Positions 35,046 through 44,800 of a DNA stretch of 64,000 bases are shown here, piece by piece. Numbering within the stretch: position 1 is the stretch's first letter; each line of letters starts with the position of its first letter. Below the pieces are notes generated by a model. It was given only the letters and a program-made list of their open reading frames with translations. It had not been told where the DNA came from and searched no databases. Source of the DNA: JABDEZ01 sp965276955 (GTDB taxonomy: Bacteria > Bacteroidota > Bacteroidia > Chitinophagales > Chitinophagaceae); the NCBI GenBank assembly GCA_965276955.1, contig CBDIBP010000005.1:1-64000 (forward strand). Direction: 5' to 3'. The translations under genes were made by a program, and so were the position numbers.

Positions 35046-35834
35046 TTGAGACCCAGAGATGAAGCACAAGGTTTAAGCCTGAATAAGTATATCAGCGCCT
35101 CGGGTTTTTGCAGCCGGCGGGAGGCTGATGCTCTTATAGAGCAGGCACGCGTGACCATTAACGACGAACTGGCCCAAAAGACAGATCGCGTACTTGAGGG
35201 AGATACCGTAGAGGTGGATGGCGAACCGATACGAAAAAAAGTAAAGCCTATATACATTGCCTTTAATAAACCACAGGGTGTTACTTCTACAACAGATGTA
35301 AAGGATCGGTCTAATATAATATATTACATCAATCACCCTAAGCGTATATTTCCTATTGGCAGGCTGGATAAGGATTCTGAAGGGCTAATATTTCTGACCA
35401 ATGATGGTGACGTGGTAAATAAGATACTGCGCGCCGGCAACAACCATGAAAAGGAATATATAGTAAGTGTAGACCAGCCGATAGATCATAATTTTATACA
35501 AGCTATGAGTAATGGCATTCCTTTGATGGGCACAATAACGAAAAAATGTTATGTGCGGCAGGAGGGAAACAAGCGGTTTCGTATAGTGCTGACGCAGGGC
35601 CTGAACAGGCAAATAAGAAGAATGTGCGAGCACCTGGGATATAAGGTAATGAAGCTGACCCGTGTGCGCATCATGAACATTGCCCTGGGCGACCTACAGC
35701 CAGGTAAGTGGCGCTATTTTACACAAGATGAAGTGAATAAAATAAATATTATGCTGTCCTCATCGCGCAACACAGAAGAAGCATCGATACTGGAGCATAA
35801 TACACAACCGATAAGGAAGCCACGCAAGAAGTAA
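35046..35834 (+). CDS. 23S rRNA pseudouridine synthase, RluF/RluB type
   Basis: A 262-residue RNA-modifying enzyme. N-terminal S4 RNA-binding domain (SLNKYISASGFCSRREADAL), then the RsuA/RluB-type catalytic domain with IAFNKPQGV, catalytic D108 in PIGRLDKDSEGLIFLTNDGD, KEYIVSV and LTQGLNRQIRRMCEHLGY. The motif set fits RluF (U2604) best, though RluB cannot be excluded. No ATG precedes the S4 domain in frame, so TTG at 35046 is the likely start. A basic tail (PIRKPRKK) ends the protein. The next gene begins 5 bases after the stop. Confidence 0.9.
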   Translation: MRPRDEAQGLSLNKYISASGFCSRREADALIEQARVTINDELAQKTDRVLEGDTVEVDGEPIRKKVKPIYIAFNKPQGVTSTTDVKDRSNIIYYINHPKRIFPIGRLDKDSEGLIFLTNDGDVVNKILRAGNNHEKEYIVSVDQPIDHNFIQAMSNGIPLMGTITKKCYVRQEGNKRFRIVLTQGLNRQIRRMCEHLGYKVMKLTRVRIMNIALGDLQPGKWRYFTQDEVNKINIMLSSSRNTEEASILEHNTQPIRKPRKK

Positions 35835-35839
35835 GCATT

Positions 35840-36292
35840 ATGGATGTACAGCCAATAGATATAATGTATGATGGTTACCACATTACCAGTAATAAGGCAT
35901 TGCTGCATGTAGACCAAGTACATGATTGGTTGTCAAAATATTCTTACTGGGCTGTGAACATACCGTACGATATTGTTGAGACCTCTTTTCAGCATTCATT
36001 TACTATTGGCATTTTAAAAGACAAGGAGCAGGTGGGCTATGCCCGGCTAATAACCGACTATGCGGTATTTGGCTACCTAGCCGATGTATATGTGAAAGAA
36101 GAGCACCGAGGCAAGGGACTGAGCAAGATAATGATGCAAGCAATAATGGAGCAGGGCTGGGTAAAAGGCTGCCGAAGACTTATGCTTGCTACGAAAGATG
36201 CCCATGACCTTTACCGCCAGTTCGGATTTACAGACCTACCTAACCCCGATAAGATAATGGTAGTATCAAATACTACACAATACGGAACCTGA
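35840..36292 (+). CDS. GNAT family N-acetyltransferase
   Basis: A 150-residue acetyltransferase of the GNAT fold. The acetyl-CoA loop is seen in YVKEEHRGKGLSKIMM, preceded by the strand FGYLADVYV and followed by LMLATKDAHDLYRQFGF, the usual C-terminal motif. The substrate, small molecule or protein, cannot be told. It lies 5 bases after rluF and 10 bases before the DinB-like gene, so the three are likely co-transcribed. Confidence 0.9.
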   Translation: MDVQPIDIMYDGYHITSNKALLHVDQVHDWLSKYSYWAVNIPYDIVETSFQHSFTIGILKDKEQVGYARLITDYAVFGYLADVYVKEEHRGKGLSKIMMQAIMEQGWVKGCRRLMLATKDAHDLYRQFGFTDLPNPDKIMVVSNTTQYGT

Positions 36293-36302
36293 AGCTAACT
36301 AT

Positions 36303-36878
36303 ATGGCAACTATACAATACCTTAAAAGCGCTGAGCGGCAGTTCAGGATGTATAAAATGCTGGCCGATAAAGCCATAGAACGTGTAGATGATAAAGGACT
36401 GGACTGGCGCCCAGACGCAGAAAGCAACAGCATACACACTATAATAAAGCACATGTGGGGTAATATGCTAAGCCGCTGGACCGACTTCCTGACCACAGAC
36501 GGGGAAAAGCCCTGGCGTACGCGTGATGCAGAGTTTGAAGATGACATGTATAGCCGCGAAGAAGTGATACAAAAGTGGGAGGAAGGGTGGACCTGCCTCT
36601 TCAATGCTTTGGCCAGCATTACCGATGATGACCTGGGCAAGGTCATTTACATCCGTAATGAGGGGCATACTATACTGGAGGCTATAAATAGACAAGTAGC
36701 TCATTATTCTTACCATGTAGGGCAGATAGTGTATATAGCTAAAGTATTGAAAGGAAAAGACTGGGAGAGCCTTTCTATACCCAGGAACAGATCAGAAAGC
36801 TATAATGCTGATAAGTTTGCCAAGGCTATGGAAAAGCGCCACTTTACAGATGACTGGCTTAGTGAGGATGAAAAATAA
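36303..36878 (+). CDS. DinB-superfamily protein (DUF1572 type)
   Basis: A 191-residue four-helix-bundle protein. Metal-ligand-like histidines appear at the expected places: NSIHTIIKHMWGNMLSRWTDF in the second helix and NRQVAHYSYHVGQIVYIAKV in the fourth. This matches DUF1572, a branch of the DinB/YfiT superfamily of metal-dependent hydrolases and thiol transferases. The specific reaction is unknown. It is the third gene of the rluF-GNAT-DinB run. Confidence 0.8.
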   Translation: MATIQYLKSAERQFRMYKMLADKAIERVDDKGLDWRPDAESNSIHTIIKHMWGNMLSRWTDFLTTDGEKPWRTRDAEFEDDMYSREEVIQKWEEGWTCLFNALASITDDDLGKVIYIRNEGHTILEAINRQVAHYSYHVGQIVYIAKVLKGKDWESLSIPRNRSESYNADKFAKAMEKRHFTDDWLSEDEK

Positions 36879-36924
36879 TGAACTATATTTTATATCTTAT
36901 TTTTACAACAACACAATATAACAG

Positions 36925-37161
36925 ATGAAAAAGATACTTGTATCAGTTGCGCTTCTTGCATTATTTAGTACCGAAGCTATAGCACAGCAGGCAACACCAC
37001 CCGCGAAAGCAGAGACCACAAAAGAAGCTAAGCATCATAAAAAGAAAAAATACAATAGGCAAAATGGTACCGCAGATGCCGAAAAACAGGCTACATCGGT
37101 ATCTAAAGGTGCTACTGATGTGCAATCGACTACACCTAAAAAAACAGCTCCAACTTATTAA
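36925..37161 (+). CDS. Small basic secreted protein, uncharacterised
   Basis: A 78-residue protein with a clear signal peptide (MKKILVSVALLALFSTEAIA-Q). The mature 57 residues are low in complexity: Ala/Thr/Lys-rich with a basic cluster KEAKHHKKKKYNR and no hydrophobic core, so it is probably disordered in the periplasm or outside the cell. It lies 46 bases after the DinB-like gene. No family is recognised; the basic cluster could bind nucleic acid or polyanions, which is speculation. Confidence 0.6.
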   Translation: MKKILVSVALLALFSTEAIAQQATPPAKAETTKEAKHHKKKKYNRQNGTADAEKQATSVSKGATDVQSTTPKKTAPTY

Positions 37162-37211
37162 TTGAATAGTTTAATTATTCGTGCTATGTCGGCATAGCGG
37201 TCGTTGGATTC

Positions 37212-37256
37212 ATACATAGCTAAAAGAGGATTTTCGCCTCCGTGGTAGCTATGTAT
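37212..37256. promoter_or_regulatory. Hairpin between the small secreted protein and the DUF2252 gene
   Basis: ATACATAGCTA (37212-37222) and TAGCTATGTAT (37246-37256) are perfect reverse complements, with AGG/CCT pairing inside the loop. There is no T run, so it is a weak terminator at best. It lies just upstream of a -7 box and could be an operator or an RNA structure. Confidence 0.4.
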
Positions 37257-37276
37257 TGAAAAATATAACACAGGCA

Positions 37277-37284
37277 TACTTTTG
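37277..37284 (+). promoter_or_regulatory. -7 promoter box for the DUF2252 gene
   Basis: TACTTTTG matches TAnnTTTG and ends 47 bases before the ATG at 37332. Confidence 0.45.
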
Positions 37285-37331
37285 CATTGTATAAATTGAT
37301 AAGGGCGATGTATTTTTAATCAAAAAGTTAC

Positions 37332-38522
37332 ATGTCGTCAGTAATCAAAAGGATCAATGAGTATAATGCAACGCTTCCTGCCAACCTAAAAACGTTGAAA
37401 TGGGCCGCGCTAAAAGAAAGCCCATTCAGGTTCTTCAGGGGCACCTGCCACCTGTTTGCTGCTGACTTTGCACATAGCTATGGTTTTAAGAACAAACTGA
37501 GGACATGGATATGCGGTGATGCACATTTCGAGAACTTTGGATCGTATAAAGGAGAGAACAGGCAGGTTTACTTTGATGTAAATGATTTTGATGAGTCGAT
37601 TTTGCTTACCCCTGAGCCGGAGATAACCCGCTTTCTTTCCAGCATCATCATAGCCGCCCAACAGATGTCGGCATCTGAAAAAGAAATTCACAAAGCATTA
37701 AAGGAAATAGTTAGTACCTACTCTAATACCCTGCTGCGTGGTAAAGCGCTGATGATGGAGCGCGGAGTAGCAACAGGTGTGCTTGAGAAATATTTTAAAC
37801 AAGTATTGCAACGTGACCGCCAGGAATTTATAACAAAAAGGATAGAGGGTAAAGAAGGAGCGTATAAATTGAAAGAAGACCCTACGCACTTCTTACCCAT
37901 ACCAGATAAGCGCAAAGAAGAGATATACGCAGGGCTAAGGCCGTTGCTAAAACAGAACAAGCATTTTTCAGGTCTTACATTTCTCGATGCAGCGTTTCGC
38001 ATAGCAGGCACCGGTAGTTTAGGTTTGCACCGCTATTGTGTGCTGTGCCACAACAAGAATAACGATAAATATTACCTGTTGGATGTAAAAGAAGCCAGGC
38101 AAAGCTGCTACAGGGATGTTAGCGACCGGGAACAACCAAAGTTCAAGAGCGATGCCAACCGCATTATTTACGCAGAGTATGTGATGCAATTCAGCCCTAT
38201 CAACTTCCTTTCGTCTGTAAAGATAGAGGGTAAGTGGTTTGTGGTGAAAGAGCTGCAACCAATGATAGATAAAATGACCATAGAGAGTTTTAAGGATGAC
38301 TTTTCCACTTTTAGGGAAGCAGCTCTTGACATGGCACCCCTTCTTGCTTACGACCAACTGCGCAGTAGCGGTTACAATGGTGCATCTACCGCTGACGACC
38401 TGATACGCTTTGCACATAAACAGCAGTGGCAGGCAGACATAGTAGAACTTAGTAGCGAGCTGGCAGAAAATAATCTACAGTATTATAATAAATTTCTGAA
38501 AAGTGATTTTAGAAGGCAATAA
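37332..38522 (+). CDS. DUF2252 family protein (kinase-like fold)
   Basis: A 396-residue cytoplasmic protein. DUF2252 marks are clear: SPFRFFRGTCHLFAADF near the start, WICGDAHFENFGSYKG and VYFDVNDFDES, where the GDAHFENF and DxNDFD motifs resemble the catalytic HxDxxxxN and DxD motifs of aminoglycoside-phosphotransferase-like kinases. LDVKEARQS and FVVKELQP follow. Biochemical function is not established for the family; phosphotransfer to a small molecule is a reasonable guess. It is a single gene with its own -7 box and an upstream hairpin. Confidence 0.88.
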   Translation: MSSVIKRINEYNATLPANLKTLKWAALKESPFRFFRGTCHLFAADFAHSYGFKNKLRTWICGDAHFENFGSYKGENRQVYFDVNDFDESILLTPEPEITRFLSSIIIAAQQMSASEKEIHKALKEIVSTYSNTLLRGKALMMERGVATGVLEKYFKQVLQRDRQEFITKRIEGKEGAYKLKEDPTHFLPIPDKRKEEIYAGLRPLLKQNKHFSGLTFLDAAFRIAGTGSLGLHRYCVLCHNKNNDKYYLLDVKEARQSCYRDVSDREQPKFKSDANRIIYAEYVMQFSPINFLSSVKIEGKWFVVKELQPMIDKMTIESFKDDFSTFREAALDMAPLLAYDQLRSSGYNGASTADDLIRFAHKQQWQADIVELSSELAENNLQYYNKFLKSDFRRQ

Positions 38523-38881
38523 ACTAATATATAATATTATTTTATTGCCTTAAATACTAATCACTGCTTCACATATATATTGTTTATATGAAAATATTGT
38601 TTTATTGAACGTTAAAATACCTATTGGTTTATTTTGGTAAACAGTTCAGTATCAATATTTTGAACAAATGCTCTTTTTGCCCTAACTTTATTATGTATCA
38701 ATACGTCATAAATTATCAGGGTAGGAGTATCCTCTTTAATTGAAATCAATTGTAAAGAATTTGTTACAATTAAAAACACTTTTGTTGTTAAATATTAATT
38801 ATCTTTCGTTTTAGATCAACTAACTTAAAAGATCTACATGCGTTAGTATTTAGGTCATTAATGCAAATTATTTAATCGTCT
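38523..38881. other. AT-rich intergenic region upstream of the giant secreted protein
   Basis: A 359-base region without a gene. It is strongly A/T-rich and should hold the promoter of the 38882 gene. The best -7 candidate, TATCTTTC (about 38801-38808), has one mismatch and no convincing -33 partner. No strong hairpin is seen. Confidence 0.4.
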
Positions 38882-41800
38882 ATGAAAAAAGCATTTACCT
38901 TATTTCTGCTTGTTGCAGCGTTGTTAGGCACTTCTTCGCAAAGTAATGCCCAGGTACTTAATGAAGGTTTTGACTCTGCATCAACCATGTTCTCCAAACC
39001 GGTGGGCTGGACCGATAGTATCTTCAACTTTATAAATGCAGGTACCTCATATTACCCGTATGGTTACCCCACCTGGCTAACCGATATTAGTTATAGTTGT
39101 TCGTGGCCAACTACAATATCTATAGCCGCATGCGGCAGTAGCTATACGCGCTATGGGTATTATCCCTGGGGTACCTGCTCTACCCCTCACCCTGGTCCGT
39201 ATGGAACGATGGTAGGATATGGATATAATTATTATGGTCCTACAGTACATACTACTCAGCCGGGTGCCTGCTATAATTCTGGTATGTTGACATACGGTAT
39301 GTATTATAATACACTTTATCAAAGTTATTATCAAAATTTGTATTCAACACCAAATCCGTTAACTAACGTAACTGCGGAGATAGCTACGGCGAAGATGAAT
39401 TTAAGTTCTTTTTTCCCGTCTACTGGTGTGGGGTCATTCAGGCTTTCTTATTACATATGGAACTACAATAGCACTACCACTACCAACTATAATGAAGGTA
39501 TGGTAAATGTTTATGTTAATAATAGTCCCTGGAGTGCAGGTGGTGTTCTTATCGACTCTTTCCAGTGGGCCAACAATACATTGAGCTCTGTCTCATCATC
39601 ATGGGTATTACGCCAATCATTCCTGCCCGCGCAATTCAATACCAGCAGTAGTGTTTATATAATATTCAAGGCTCACGGCGATGACCAGTTCCCAGTTGCC
39701 AATACCTCACATTATTATAATTACTACAATCCATTTATGGATGACCTGCGTGTGGACTATATACCACCTTGTGGCAAACCTACAGCGCAGCCTACCAATC
39801 TTACCTTTTCAAGCAGCGCATCTATTGTACAAGGTAGTTTTACTGCCGCCAGCCCTGCCCCAACCGGTGGTTATATAGTGCTGCGTTCTGCAGGGCCACT
39901 GCAAGGCGTGCCGCAGGACAATTATATTTATACTGTGGGCAATACCATTACTAATGGTACTGTAGTATCCATCAGTAATGGCACTACATTTACGGATGTA
40001 AGTCTTACACCAGGTACTAATTACACTTATACTGCGTTTGCAATTTCAACAGGTCCTACTTGCTCTATAACCTACGATACAACTTTGGCCTCATCTGCCG
40101 TGCCATATGGCAATACAGGTAATATAACTACTGGTAGTACTAATATATATACATGGAACCAAAGCGTATCGGGCAACTACCAAATACCTACAAACTGGAC
40201 GCCATCACGCATCGTGCCTGACCCTACCGATATATTGGTATTTGATAATGGGGTATCTGATACAGTAACTAACGTGAAAGGTGAAGGTATAGGGCAGATG
40301 AACATTGCCAACAACACACAGGTACACTTTCGTGCCAATGCAAGTGCTATTACCTATACTGCCAATATAAATGCGGTAGCTGGTGCTACAGGTATCAATA
40401 TCGCAAATGGTTCGGGCTTAATAATAGATGGCGCTACATCGGCATTGAACCTTGTATTTGGTAATGGTTCTGTACCAACAATAGCAGGTAATCTTGAGGT
40501 GGCCAACACCGCGGTTGTCAATACTATCAATTTTAGTAACGCAGTGACCACTATATCCTCTACCGGACAGCTTGCAGCAGGTGGTTCTGCTAATACCGAT
40601 CCATTCTCTACAGCAACAGCTACCAACCTGATCATCAATGGTACCTTCAATCATAAATATACTACAGTTGGCGGTTTTGTGCCTATTGCTACGTGGAGCC
40701 CAGGCTCTACACTGCTGATATCAGGATATACTACGGCAACTGCGGGACCTGCAAGTACAGGTCTGGCACAAACATTTGCCAATTTTGTTTATAATGCATC
40801 TAATCAAACTTCGGCGGTTAACTGGGCCGGAGCTCCAATGACCGTTACCGGTACTACTAACGTTACTTCTACAGGTAGTGGTAGTTGGGTATTGGCTGGT
40901 ACACAAGGGTATATTTATAATCTGAATAATTTTGTACAAGCAGGCGGTACAGTAGACCTTGCAAGCGGAGCTAATGCTACTGCTGCCCAAGTAGTAAATA
41001 TAAAAGGTACATTGAACCAACTTGGGGGTATCATCAAAAGCTCAGGAATAGGTACAACCCAGCCTATACTTTACTTTAGTGGTACTACGGGTCAGCAAAG
41101 TGTTACGCTTAGTAATTCTCCTGCTGGACCAATTGTTTACCGTGTGGGTAATGCTGCCGGTATTAACCTGATAGGTATCAATACCATGGGATCAACACCT
41201 ATCTTGTACATCAATAGTGGTGGTGGTGTGCGTATCTCTACTACCAATGCTAATCCTATCAATACTTCATTGTTATTGCAATATGCTACAACTAATTCAA
41301 CCCTTACATATGATACGTCTGGCAACATTACTGCTACAACAGCAGTGTGGCCTACATCTACACCCCCTTTCAATGTAGTGATCAATGTGAATACAGGTAA
41401 TGCTGTTAAGGTTCCGTTCAATGCTACCATTCCAGGAACGCTTACATTCCTCTCTGGTGATATAGACATGAGCACTTATAATCTTACTGTTGGTAACAAC
41501 ACTTTAGCCACGAACCTGGGATCTATAGTAGAACCAATAGCTGGTAGTGCATTTATTAATGTACTGGGCAATGGTAATGTCCGGCTTACTACAGGGTCTC
41601 TTACCCGTTGGTTTGGTACTGCAGGTCTGCCAATAGCCGCAACTTTCCCTAACTCTTCTACCGGTCTTACCAGTCAGGGTTATTTCCCTATATCATATGG
41701 AGCTTCTAACAGGAACGTATATATATACTTTAGTTCCAACAACGCTTTAGGTGCAGGTGGTACTATTACGGTTACCCATAATCCAGCAACAGGTACATCA

Positions 41801-44800
41801 CTGCTCACCCCTGCAGTAGTAGATAATACGCCACCAGCATATACTATGCAGGTGCGTACCAACGCTTCATGGTCATTTACGGCTTCAAGCCAACTAACGC
41901 TTATAGCCGGAGCTTCTCTTGCAGTGAAAACTACAGCAGGTAACCTGATCAATCCTATAAACGTTTCTCAATTGCGCATGACGCACCTTACAACAGACCC
42001 TGGCGCGAATGGCGGTGGTGGCGGCGGCGCACCTAATTTTACTGCGACCAGAAACACGCTGCAGATAACAGACCTCACCGGCACTCCATGGTATGTGAGT
42101 GCAGCAAGTGCAGATATTGCTACAGGTACAAATGGTGTATATACGGCGATAACAAACGGTAACTGGACCACGGCGAGTGCCTGGGATATAGGTGTAGTGC
42201 CTACAGCTGCTAACCTGTGCGTTATTAACCCCGGTGTGACCACTACGGTAAATACTGCGACAAGTGCTGCTAAAGCGCTAACAGTACTTGGTACATTGAA
42301 TGTGAATACTGCGGCCACTACACTGAACGTAGACAGCCAGTTGATAAACAATGGTGTGGTAAACGTTAACGGTGGTACTTTACTTACCAATACTAATGGT
42401 ACAGCTAATGCAACAACGTTAGCAAGTTTTGTAGGTATCTATAACTATGGCAATTTCACCATGAATGGTGGTACTGTTACAATGGGTCCTCTAAACGGTG
42501 GTAACAAGCCATTTCAAAACTTTGGCGGTCTTACGGTAGGTACGGGAACCATGACAATAAATGGTAGCTTCGGATCTTTACCAGGTTCTTATTTTACGCA
42601 GACAGGTGGTAATATAGTAGTTGATGGTAATGCCGGTGGCAACCCTTTACTTAGTGTTCCACATGGCCGTGCAGTGTTTAGCCTTTCAACTCCGTTACTT
42701 AACCTTTGGGGTGGTAATGTGACCATTGTTGACCCGCATGCAGATACAACTTATAATAATGCCCTTGCCTTGCCGTATACATTTGAATACGTAACTGGTG
42801 TTAGTGCCTTATATAATGACTCTTCAGCACACACATTTACTTTTGGTAATGGTTTGTCTACCGACCCGGCAGGTAGTGCAAGAGGCTTCTTTGTGAGCAC
42901 TGCCAGTAATGCAGGTGTATTTAACTTCAGCAATATGGTAGTGAATGGCCCTGGCGGAACCAACAGGGAAATAACACCTGCCGCCTCGCTGGGTATACAG
43001 AATTCACTTATTATTAATAATGGTGGTGAATATAGAATGTCTGGTCATGACCTGGTATTTAATGGTAATCTTACTGTAAATACAGGTGGTAAATTATCTA
43101 CCGATGATGCGAGTGCACTTACATTTGGTCAGCTTAAATTTGTAGGCACCAATACATCTGCTACAGTTAACCCTGCCACACCGGTGGTTCTACCACAAAC
43201 AGTAAGCGGGACAGGTATATTTACAAATCTGACCACAAATACTGCCAACCTCGGCAATATAAAAGTATTAAGTTCGCCGTATGTAGTATTTAATACCGGT
43301 TCAAATGTTATCTTTCCAAGTACTGATATGCTGACGTTCACTCCGGTGAATAATGTGCCAAGCCGTATCATCATGGCTACCGGTAACCTAGCAGAGACTG
43401 GCGCTTCCGCTTCATCAAACAATGCGAGTGCTACTAATGGATGGGTAATGGGTGGCTATCAGAAGTATGCTGCTGTAGGCGCTTTGGCTGCAGCCAATTT
43501 TACCTACCCTATAGGTGATAGTAATAACTTTACTCCCGTTACATTAACGACCACAGGCTCTGTTCCTAACAACATACTAACAGCTGGTAACATAGCTGTA
43601 AGTACAAAAGGAGGATATTCGATCAATTTGCCTTTCTCAACATTCAATCCTGCGAAAGTGCTTAATCGTACCTATACTATAACCACTTCTCCAAGTCTTG
43701 TCTACTCGCCTTCTTCTATCTCTATCAAGTTCAACTGGATGCCTACGGATATCGCACCAGGTGCTAATTATCAGAACTTTAAAGTGGGGGTAAATCCTTC
43801 AGGTACTACGTGGTACTATCCACATGCAGGAACTGGCGCTGCAACAAGCATTACTGAGGACTCTTTAGCAGTAACCGGCCTTGCAGGTACTTACCAGATA
43901 GGTGAGGCTTGCCCTCCAACGGTTATTACACAACAGCCAGCAGCTCCTGGTGGTTGTATAAATGCAGGATCTATACTTATGACGGTTATAGCTACGGGCG
44001 CAAATCTGCAGTATCAATGGTATCACATAGGTACACCTGGCCCACTTGTTAATAACGGTGCGATAGCCGGTGCCAATAGCTCTTCTTACAGTAAGCTACT
44101 GCCATCGTATTCTGATTCAGGCACTTACTATGTAGTAATAACCGGCGCTTGTGCTGCACCAGATACTTCGGTTAAAGTAAAATTCATACCGGGTTCAGCG
44201 CCACCGATAGTTGCGCAGCCGCTTTCTTCAGCAGTATGTTTTGGATATCCAACATCTATAAGTGTAACTGCTATTAACGCACTTACATACAGGTGGCAGA
44301 AAAATAATGTGGATATACCTTCAGCACCCAATTCCAATGTCTATAATATCAATAGCATCAGCGTTCTTGATACAGGTAGGTATCGTGTAATAGTGGGTAA
44401 TGGTTGTGCTACAGCAGATACCAGCTTTGTTGCCTACATAAGTTTACTGCCGTTGCCACAGGCTACTATCACAACTAATACACCATTAGCATTTTGCCAG
44501 GGTGGCAATGTGTCTCTTGCAGGTACTATAGGTACTGGTTATACTTACCAATGGCAAAACGACGGTACTAATATTACTGGTTTTACAAATAGTGTTTACA
44601 CTGCGATAACCCCAGGTAGATATACAGTTGCAGTGACCGATGTAAACCATTGTACAGCTATTTCTGCTCCAGATTCTGTGACTGTGTTCCCTTCACCAAC
44701 AGCTAATGCTTCTCCTCTAAGCCCTACTACATTCTGCTCAGGAGGCAGTGTGGGACTTGTGGGCTCTACCAGTGGTACCACATACCAATGGCAGATAGGT

